Shown: one piece after another, positions 56,303 through 64,000 of the stretch
How positions within the stretch are numbered: position 1 is the stretch's first letter
Layout of the letters: every line of letters begins with the position of its first letter
Assembly: GCA_025506515.1 (NCBI GenBank)
Contig: CM046442.1
Location: 63,311,340-63,375,339 of the forward strand
Source: Flaveria trinervia
Taxonomy: Eukaryota; Streptophyta; Magnoliopsida; Asterales; Asteraceae
Reading direction: 5' to 3'
Length of the DNA: 64,000 nucleotides
The notes under the pieces: generated by a model
Database searches by the model: none
Told to the model about the DNA's origin: nothing
Seen by the model: only the letters and a program-made list of their open reading frames with translations
Translations under genes and position numbers: made by a program

Positions 56303-57103
56303 GGGTTTTTCATTAATCAATCTAAGTATGTTTCTGACATCTTAGAAAGATTTGAGATGAAAAATTATGAGCCTGCCAAGTCACCCATACCCAGAAACCA
56401 CAATCTTTGTCCTGACCTTGAGGGGAGGATACTGATCAACATCAGTATAGGGCAGTTATTGGTTCTCTGATGTATCTTACAGCCACTAGACCTGATATCA
56501 TGTTCACTACCTGCATCTGTACAAGATATCAGGGTACTCCAAAGGTGTCTCATGTAGCTGCTGTTAAGAGAATCCTCAGATACCTCAAAGGAGCACCCAA
56601 ACTAGGTCTTTGGTATACCAAAAACAACAATTTCAATCTCTATGGATACTCTGACAGTGACTATGGTGGCTGCAATATTGACAAGAAATCCACATCAGGA
56701 GGAAGTCAGTTTCTTGGTGGAAGGATCATCTTTTGGCAATGCAAGAAGTAATCATGTGTCTCTACATCAATTGCTGAAGCTGAATACATTGCTGCTGCTA
56801 GCTACTGTGCTCAACTACTATGGATTCAGAATCAGATGTTAGACTATGGATTCAACTTTATGGTACTCCTATCCATATTGACAACAACAGTGTTATCTCC
56901 ATTACTAAAAATCCGGTGAAGCATTTCAAGACAAAGCATATTGATATCAGGTACCATTTCATTAGAGATATTCATGAAAAAAATTGATTAAACTAATCAA
57001 AGTTGACTCAAATGAACAATATGCTCATTTGTTCAACAAAGCTTTTGATGAACAAAGATTTAAGTATCTCATAACAGCTATTGGGAAGATAAACATTGAT
57101 TAG
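56303..57103 (+). pseudogene. RT connection and RNase H of element K
   Basis: After the stop: NQSKYVSDILERFEM, a frame change near 56430, then MYLTATRPDIMFTTCICTRYQ (open 56470-56751), YSDSDYGGCNIDKKSTSGG, a stop at 56749-56751 within CKK, and SIAEAEYIAAASYC and IDNNSVISITKNP in the following frames. The end HLFNKAFDEQRFKYLITAIGK is followed by the TAG at 57101-57103. Acidic residues are kept, but frames are broken. Confidence 0.8.
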
Positions 57104-57739
57104 TTTACCTCTTTTGAAAACCTTTTAATATGTAATGTTCTATGTTAATACAATTTAAGCCCGGGTCTGTCAGCAATTTTCTAAGTATTGATTTCTTCCA
57201 AAGAGAAATTAACCCTCGGAAGCTATTTTAATATCTTCCGAAGCAAAATTTCTCAAAGGATAATTTTCTTCTCGGTAGTGTTTTTGGTCTCAGAAGAAGC
57301 AATTGATCTCATATCGGATCTACTTCCGAGGCTTATACACACTCTCCATTCGAAAAGCAATCCTGACCTTTGGAAGTAAAGTCTTTGCTTTGGAAATAAG
57401 AGTTGCCTTCGGAAGACAAATTACCATTGGGAATGTTCTATACTCAGAAGAGAGATCTTACTGTGTAACGGAAATCTCTTGGGCCCCACACTATAAAAAG
57501 AAAAGATTTGGTTAAAGATATCGGATTATTTAACTGATTTTAACCTTACCGCCACTGTTATTTCTTCCACTAAAATATCACATCACCTTATCCTAACCTC
57601 CATTACCGCCTTCCCACCCTCTTTTAAATAATCCCGATTATTCAATATCATCTTCTTACTTGAACATTTTATTGCCCTAGAAATTTTCTCTACTCCAACT
57701 TTACCCAAGCTCAAATTCATCCTCTTTCACCTTTCTCCA
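57104..57739 (+). repeat. pol-env spacer of element K with CTTCCGAAG words
   Basis: CTTCCGAAG / CTTCGGAAG variants recur at about 57195-57450. A CTATAAAAAG at about 57491-57500, 240 bp before the envelope-like start, could serve as an internal promoter, but with one copy this is weak. Confidence 0.7.
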
Positions 57740-58400
57740 ATGGCACTCAACCCTCAACACAATTAAGTCGCACATCTTGATTCTTCAAGAGATGCTGACT
57801 TCTCTGAAATCATTTCTTTTCCCACCCAATCATCTTACTACACAGCCCCTACCGTTAACCCCACTGTTTACTCCAATCAAGTGGCCAAATTTTGGGAAAA
57901 TGGTCAAGTCGAACCCTAAACGGGATTTGTGTACTAAGGTCCAGCATTTGTGGACAAGAGTTAGTCTTTACTGAACAATTTATGAGGGAGCATCTCGAGC
58001 TTCATGATGAAGGAGCTCCTACTGAATTCCCCAAAGAAGATTTAGACAACACTTATATCCTCATGGTATATGGCGGAGATGTGAGCAGGTCGATAGTCTA
58101 CAAGTACAACTTCTCCTACAACTGCAAGTTCCTCCTGCATGTTGTTCTCCACTGTCTGTCCAACAAATATGGGTGATGGGATCAAATCCCTTATGAACTA
58201 GGATGCTTGGTTCATGGACTGGTGAGAGGCCTCCGCTTCAATTACTCAAGATTTGTGTTCACCATTCTTATTGGGAATCTTCAAAGGGAGACGTTCTTCA
58301 TGTATCCCCGATTCATTCAACACTTAATCCCTATGTGTTGGAATAGAGTATGCTTGTCTGTGCAGCTGCTCTGCCTATCCCTCACATGAGGCCTACCATC
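57740..58400 (+). pseudogene. Envelope-like protein of K, N-terminal domain
   Basis: Start MALNPQHN at 57740, stop at codon 9 (57764-57766), then VAHLDSSRDADFSEIISFP, PTVNPTVYSNQVAKFWENGQVE and, in shifted frames, FLLHVVLHCLSNKYG, LRFNYSRFVFTILIGNLQ and ETFFMYPRFIQHLIP (near 58290-58335). Matches the N-terminal domains of G, H and J block by block. No signal peptide is visible; proposed envelope-like function is from gene position only. Confidence 0.72.
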
Positions 58401-59288
58401 TTCAAGACTTTGAAGAAGGTGTCCACCAACTTCACTAAAAGGTACATTTCTCTACTTCCAGTTATGATTGAGCTCATAGCTCCTAATGACATCCCTGTTC
58501 ACCCCACAGGTGATGAACCCACACCAGCAACCACCTCCACAATGCCAACACTGCCTTCTCTACCCATCACCATTATATACCAGAGACGCTCTAAACAAAC
58601 CCTTGTTGAATCTACTCTGATTAAGCAAGCACTTCCTGTTCAATCTAAAAAGACTAGAGTGGAAACATGGGCTCCCACTCAGTCTGAGGTGTCACCATCC
58701 TTCTCATTCGACCTCAATTTGGATTTTGAGTCTCCTCAGTCTCAAACCCATTAGCCCGACACCCAAACCAACAACCCTCAGGATGAGTATCTACACTCTT
58801 CTAAGCAGCCAACAAGGGACAGCCCCACCAAAGGCTCAATGCCTGTAGACATTAACCAAGGTCCTGGGTTAGTAGGCTTACCATCCCTATCTTTCACTGA
58901 CCTTCTTTTTAAAACTGATGAAGAGATAACATCTCTCCATGGAAATGAAATTGATCTACAACACCCTCTCCAAAATCAACAGAGCCAAGAGTGATCTCTT
59001 ATCTCTAGCCCCTGTCAGCAGCCGACAACTGAGGTGAATCCCACTGATGTGGAGGGGACTTATACAGATTCAGCTGCCACTACAGAAGGTGCCTCAATGG
59101 ACCCTATGGACAGTGGTAACATATCGAAGACAGAATCTGTGGCAACTATGTCGTTTGATGACTCTGAAAGAGACATCATTTAGCAAGGGAAACCAAGGTG
59201 CCAAGAAACCACATCTGGTGGTGAGGCTGAACGTACCAGGTATGTTACCTCATCTCCCCGTGATTCTTCAAAAGAAGACGAGGGAAGC
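58350..59288 (+). pseudogene. Envelope-like protein of K, Pro/Thr/Ser-rich linker
   Basis: The open frame 58350-58754 (134 codons) is Pro/Thr/Ser-rich with a basic KKTRVETWAP stretch. After stops, 58755-59288 continues as acidic Ser/Thr/Asp-rich sequence. Matches in place the minisatellite-coded linkers of H and J but is not itself a tandem repeat. Confidence 0.55.
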
Positions 59289-60146
59289 ATGCAACTCCTC
59301 ATAAAAGACCCTCTGTCTAAAGTCTCAAATCTTAACTTAGTTAGGACTTTAGAAGAAAGGTCCGCCACTCAGAAACTTGAGATTGACAATCTTAAGGCTC
59401 AACTAGTTGAGAAACAGACCGAGAGATCTATTAGGCATGTACCTGTTCAGGTCTCATTGACATCTTCCTCTAGCTCATCTAGCTCTCAAGATGATACTAC
59501 CAAAAAGGGGGAGAATGTTCAGAGACAAACACTTGAGGACCCACATACTCATACTTTAACCATAACATCTTCTACTCCTGTCATCACTTTGTATGAGCCA
59601 TCTCAAGTTGTATTTCAAATCGACCCAATGATGCTCAAAGATCTCTACAGACTCTTCACAAAGTTTATGTTGAGATGCTCTACTAATCAGCCAAGCCCAG
59701 ATGGTGCAATGATTTACTTCGGAGTTGAGGAGCTTCAAAGGCTAACTGCACCTTCTATCACTGTGGAAGAAGTTGGTCAACCTAAGGTCAACATGGAACC
59801 TAAGATTCATTTCGAAGGGGAAATGGGGATCGAGGGCCCAACAACCGAAACAGCCGGGATAGAATTGGCATTTCCTCAAACTTCCGAAGCTGAAGTTAAA
59901 GCCTCGGAAGAACAAGCTGAGTCTTCCGAGGCTGAAATGGAAGCTGCGAAAGGACTATTCAAGATGTCCGAGGAACTGATCATCACAGATGCTATTCTAG
60001 AAATGGCATCTGAGGTAAAAGTGAGTACCTTCTATATCTACCTCTATCCTAGACACCTTCTCTGCCTCTCTCACAATCAGAATCCACTTTCCAAGAACCA
60101 CCACAGTCAGGCTCTTCTAAATAGAACAAAAGGAAAAGGAAGATAA
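59289..60146 (+). pseudogene. Envelope-like protein of K, central region
   Basis: A 285-codon open frame, the longest of the gene. It opens with a coiled-coil-like segment (SNLNLVRTLEERSATQKLEI, heptads to about residue 50), then a Ser run, a Thr/Pro/Val region and a Glu/Ala-rich part. In that part the DNA (59880-59950) has three TTCCGAAG/TTCCGAGG words read as Ser-Glu-Ala. A frameshift near 60040 leads to the next piece. Confidence 0.65.
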
Positions 60147-61250
60147 CTGTGGAAGAGCTTCAGGAAGAGGAGAAGATTGATAAATTAAAGAAGCAAGGAA
60201 GACTTCCAACTGAGAAGTTGCTAGATGCTAGTACAAAAGCAGCTGCAGCCAATCAGGAGGCTGTCAATAATAAAAAGAGGGAAGAGATAATTGATCAGCT
60301 CATCCAATTGGGAGCTGACAATAAAGAAACACTCCTGCTACCACTAGAGGAGTTGGTGGAACATGAAAAGGCAACAAGACTGCAACTTGAGAAACAACAA
60401 GAAGCAGCCATGTTGGCCTTAGGGAAAGAGAAACAAGAAGAATAGAAGGAGGCTGACTTGCAGCAGAGAAGAGAAAGGATAGAGTTCCTAATCTCCACAG
60501 GCTTCAATCTTCAAGAACACTCTCCACACGACAATGAAACAATCCTTTGGCTCTACCACAAAAAGCATGATCAAATGGCGAAAGAGAGAAGAAAGGCTAC
60601 AAGAGAAAAGCTAAAGGAAAGGAAGAAGCAGGAGGAAGAAGCAAAGACCACTGCAACCAGAAAGCTCAATGAAAAGGCCTGGATGAAGGACTATCTCTGG
60701 GCTCATAGATTCTCTGGAAGGTAGGTGGGTCCCATGTCAGAGAGGACACTCCAACGGATTGTTAGTGAAATTAAGGCTGACATCCGCTTGGGAAAGAGAA
60801 AAGAGATGTACAGAAGGTAAAGGGGATGACCTTCACCGCAACTACTCAACCACAACCTGAACCCACACCCTTACCCTTCACCATGAGCCCGTCATCCCTG
60901 AACCCACATCCTTACCCTCACCCGTCTCATCACCTCAACCACCTAAACTTCCCATCCTTCAACCAAAATACTTCTCAGAACCTCTGAACCACAACCTACC
61001 CAACAACCATCCCCTCAGCCTTCTCAACATCTCTCTCTTGAGGAGTTCAAGGTAATGAAGACTAAGCTCATCAATTGCACAACTTTGAGCGAAATCTCAT
61101 GTGATGAAGATTTTGTCAACACCACCTATGTTGATGGATCTTCTTGTTCCCTCACAAGAAATCAATTCCTTGATTTACCTACAGGAACATTGTAACAGGC
61201 AGCTATACTTCTAGGTCTCAACTCAGATTCATTGAATGATGAAGATAAGA
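60147..61250 (+). pseudogene. Envelope-like protein of K, charged coiled coil and Pro-rich part
   Basis: Open pieces 60149-60445 and 60458-60724 are Lys/Glu/Arg/Leu-rich with regular heptads (EELQEEEKIDKLKKQG; KERRKATREKLKERKKQEEE), broken by a TAG at 60443-60445 and a stop at 60722-60724. From about 60840 to 61020 it becomes Pro/His/Thr-rich. Equivalent to the charged middles of H and J. Confidence 0.65.
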
Positions 61251-61843
61251 AACTTAGAAGGAAACTGGTGACTCTACTGGATACTAAGAAAAAGGACAAG
61301 ATTCCCAGTTAGTCTCTTGTGCCTAGAAAAGGAATAATCTGGTGTAGGTTCAATGAAACTTCTCACAACTTTGTTCTTGAGAGGGAGAATGGCGAAGTCA
61401 GCAGACTTAATGCAACCTCTCTGTTACACACCAGCAGATTTGATGTTGCTGAGTTAGCACAGATGCCATTCTCAACCCCTCCAACTCTGAAGCTGCTGCA
61501 CTCATCAGAATCATCTCTGCAGGCTCCATCTAGCCGAGCTAACTGGAAAGGCCAAGATTGAAGAAAAGTTGAGATTGAGAAGACAAGAGACAAGGAAAGA
61601 CCTCCTACCAAAGGCACTTCCTTTCTACAGATGGTAGAGGGTCCTGAATTGGAAACTATAGTTAGATGGGAATATGATTATAGTTCCCATCAACTAACTC
61701 TTTTCAGAGGGAAACAACAGCGGGTACATATCATCCAAGGTGACAGACTGGACTTCCTGTCTGCCAAGGATTTGTACAAACTTCTTAGCACCACATCAGG
61801 AATAACAAGGAAACAGACAAATATCTACCCTCCTTGGTGCTGA
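61251..61843 (+). pseudogene. Envelope-like protein of K, paired C-terminal modules
   Basis: Open frame 61319-61561 has GIIWCRFNETSHNFVLERENG with ATSLLHTSRFDVAELAQ after it. Open frame 61631-61843 has TIVRWEYDYSSHQLTLFRGKQ followed by DRLDFLSAKDLYKLLS and the natural stop. The two units are alike: Ile-x-W/C-x-aromatic, a beta-like stretch, Arg, then a helix with Asp-Leu. The same pair is seen in J and H. Confidence 0.65.
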
Positions 61844-61885
61844 AAGTTTTGAGAAGCAGAAACAAGTGAGGTTTTGGTAGCATCA

Positions 61886-61899
61886 GCCTAGGGGGACAT
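61886..61899 (+). other. Polypurine tract of element K
   Basis: GCCTAGGGGGACAT directly before the 3' LTR. Confidence 0.88.
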
Positions 61900-62652
61900 T
61901 GTTTGATCAAGAAGAAGGCTGGTGCAACTAAAACAAATCACATAGATAATTTTGGTGCTACATGCAAAGCCTTCCGAGGCTTAGCATGGAACTTCTGAAG
62001 GTTGTAGAGTCCTTCCGAAGATAAAGTGAAACATCAACTTCTGAAGATAGAACACTACTTCCAAAGTTAAGAGCTTTCTTTTGAAGGTCAAGTCTTAGGA
62101 GATCAATCAGATTACTACTTCCGAAGTATGAAGGAAAGAAGAAGTTACCAAGCCTTAAAAGAAACAGCCTCTTCCGACGTATAAGTGGCTTCGGAAGTAC
62201 TTGTTCTTCCGAAGCCATTTAACCTTCGGAAGACAATGCTATGAAGCAGTGGACATAAGTATGGTCTCTGACACTCCGCTGCACACCTCTGATACTGCAT
62301 GGCGTTTTCTCGAAGAGCCATGTTGTTGACCATACTTTATTCAACTGTTTACCTTTTTATGATAGTACATGTTACTAACTTTAATTGGTGACAAAAGGTA
62401 AGTCAGGGACATGTCCTGACTACCAAATCTCAAATAAGACTTTATTTGAGACACCTTAAAGTATAGTCTTGTAGTATAGGCTTTAGTTATAGGATCCCAG
62501 CTGGTATCAAAGTACCTTTAAAACTACTTTCTGTGTTCTCTATTACTTACTATATTGTCATCACTCTTATTGATTCTACCTTCATCCGAGTGTTGTTCAA
62601 GGAGAGTTTGAGAGAAAAAATAAGTGTTAAGTGACCCTTAACCGATCCTGCA
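61900..62652 (+). repeat. 3' LTR of element K with 106-bp deletion
   Basis: 753 bp, TGTTTGATCA to GATCCTGCA. It matches the 5' LTR except for scattered substitutions and the loss, at 62510-62514 (AAGTA), of the segment corresponding to 50858-50963 that holds the TATA box. CTTCCGAAG words cluster at about 61965-62235. Confidence 0.93.
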
Positions 62653-62657
62653 GGTGC
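62653..62657. repeat. Target-site duplication of K, right copy (GGTGC)
   Basis: Equals 50238-50242; L resumes after it. Confidence 0.93.
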
Positions 62658-63195
62658 CCATATGCCCAAGTAGGGCTTCTGTACCCGCGAGAACATAGTT
62701 TATTTACTAACATTCCGGGGAAAGTGCAAATGTAAGTTTTGATGTGGAAGGTTCCCGGGGGTTCATGTAAGATGACTTTTGAGGCCATAGAGGTTATGTT
62801 GGGCATGGATGCGGATGATGATGTATGATGTTGTATGATTATGCATGATCTATGTTATGTATGTATGATGATGCCTTATATGATGATGTTGACTGTGTAT
62901 GTTGATGTTCCTTATTGTTATGTGTGATTATTTTCCTTTGGCTTTACGTGGAATGTTAATGAATGAAATGAAAGTATTATGTAATGTAAAGTGGAATATA
63001 ACAAAAAGAGGAGCATGATGAATGAATGCATGCATTAATGAATGATGGAAAGTAAAGAAAATCTTCCAAGCCTTGTATGTTGGAAGATGCCTAATGAAGG
63101 GTGTTAGTCCAATGGTCTGTGGGTTAGCTACCCTACAAGGATGTATATCGGGGTCTATCTCTATGATTGACCATATGTATAGAACTTTTGTCGCA

Positions 63196-63414
63196 TACCC
63201 TAGATATTGTGGCCAGGCTGTTATGCGCTATGATGGAAGGTCTATGATAGACTTATTCCTAGTATTCGCTTTATGCATGACGGTAGGTATAGCACATGAC
63301 AATTATACGCCTGAATTTACCCTTAGGTATTGTGGCCAGGCTGCTGTGCGCCATGATAGAAGGTCTATGATAGACATAGGCCCAGTACCCACTTTATGCA
63401 TGACGGTGGAGTAA
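63196..63414 (+). repeat. 123-bp tandem duplication in the L LTR
   Basis: TATTGTGGCCAGGCTG at 63205 and 63328, each followed by GCGC(T/C)ATGAT and, later, CTTTATGCATGACGGT. The two copies differ by scattered substitutions. Confidence 0.88.
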
Positions 63415-63419
63415 AGTTC

Positions 63420-63570
63420 ATGGTGTTGATGGAATGAAACGAAGTAATGAATGAACGTATGAATGAAAGTATGAATGTATGAATGAATGAGAATGAATGT
63501 AATGAAAGTTTATAGTAATGAAGAATGATGAATGAACGAAAGTTAGTGAACGAATGATGAAGATAATAAT
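63420..63570 (+). repeat. ATGA/GAAT-rich low-complexity tract
   Basis: Degenerate four-base repeats such as ATGAATGA and GAATGTAT over about 150 bp within L. Confidence 0.8.
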
Positions 63571-64000
63571 GATATTATCTATGTGTATGTATAATGTATG
63601 ATCACATGTAAAAGAAAAGGCGGTTTTAATCAAAGCAAAGTATGTTTTATTATAAAACTAGAACTCACTCAGCAACACTGACTTTTATGTGTTTCCAGTT
63701 GGCAGGTAATGTTGCTGAGGATGGCACGGGGCGGCTACTCAGCTCTTTTGAATGGCATTCTTTTGTTTAATGTATTTGAATTGTAATACGAACGAACAAT
63801 GTTTTAAAATAAACGATTGTATTAACTTGCAAAATAATTTATAAGAAAATGAAAAGTCATTTTAATATTCTGCTAAAATATTTATCAATGCTAATTGTAA
63901 AGTTATATGTTTTATGTGCAATGATTACGAGTTGTAAGCATCCCAGGAACGGGGCCTTAAATCAGCAAGGACTGTTTAATGAATCTAAAAGGTAGCACAT

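Larger units (their letters stand above)
50243..62652 (+). mobile_element. Element K: full-length Sirevirus-like Ty1/copia element with envelope-like gene
   Basis: 12410 bp, TG...CA ends, GGTGC duplication, LTRs of 860 and 753 bp, primer site (51104-51116), gag, protease, integrase, RT, RNase H, a repeat-rich spacer, an envelope-like gene (57740-61843) and a polypurine tract (61886-61899). The order and extra gene match Sireviruses. LTRs differ at roughly one base in ten where compared, plus a 106-bp deletion in the 3' LTR. All genes have stops or shifts. Related to G (collinear proteins, same CTTCCGAAG word), but the LTR ends differ, so it is a different family. Confidence 0.94.
62658..63960 (+). 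repeat. Element L: Ty3/gypsy-type LTR, right part
   Basis: Continues 49429-50242. It contains ATG-rich sequence (62800-63060), a 123-bp tandem duplication (63196-63414), an ATGA/GAAT-rich tract (63420-63570), CACTCAGCAACACTGA near 63666 and a CCCAGGAACGGGG end near 63940-63955, which mirrors the TGTAACACCCGG start. The exact end is uncertain. Total LTR about 2.1 kb. The last 40 bp of the window carry no recognisable primer site. Confidence 0.6.

Noticed and set aside
57491..57500. Internal promoter for the envelope-like gene of K
   Set aside because: CTATAAAAAG alone is weak, and no matching box was found at the same place in G, H or J.
63073..63414. 113-codon open frame with internal repeat
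   Set aside because: Created by the 123-bp tandem duplication in the L LTR; no similarity recognised and no start context.

Overview
This window is plant repetitive DNA: a stack of LTR retrotransposons with no recognisable host gene, rRNA, tRNA or CRISPR array. The primer-binding sites match plant initiator tRNA-Met and the Ty1/copia gag-pol proteins are of plant type. The long coiled-coil gag and the extra envelope-like reading frame indicate Sireviruses. I infer a eudicot. The make-up of the envelope-like proteins resembles Asteraceae elements, but that is only a guess.

Left composite (1-29586). The outermost layer is element C, a Ty1/copia copy on the + strand whose 5' half lies outside the window. 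Two elements were inserted into C. Element A (- strand, Sirevirus-like) ends at 12034 inside the C integrase/RT region. Element G (- strand, Sirevirus-like, 12773-26715, duplication AAAAC) lies inside the C reverse transcriptase. Each was later invaded by a C-like element: B (2141-10309, - strand, duplication TTGTC) split the gag of A, and D (about 13920-18603, + strand, 5'-truncated) split the envelope-like gene of G. B has two LTRs differing at about a dozen positions by eye, so it is the youngest datable insertion.

Right composite (29587-64000). Element H (- strand) keeps one LTR, an envelope-like gene and a long spacer but no gag or pol. It is followed by a Ty3/gypsy gag-protease fragment, M (+ strand). 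Element J (- strand, 38562-49428, same family as A) interrupts the M protease and has lost most of pol. J abuts a Ty3/gypsy-type LTR, L, which is itself split by element K (50243-62652, + strand, duplication GGTGC), a full-length Sirevirus-like element with decayed gag, pol and envelope-like genes.

All coding regions are broken by stops or frameshifts, so no element looks autonomous. The most unusual signal is a set of short near-palindromic words repeated in the non-coding compartments (LTR, leader, pol-env spacer) of each Sirevirus-like family: CAGTCGTGCGACTG-type in A/J, CTTCCGAAG in G/K and CCGCATT..AATGCGG hairpins in H. In G and K the word also lies inside coding sequence. The A/J and H vocabularies reappear in the unrelated L LTR.
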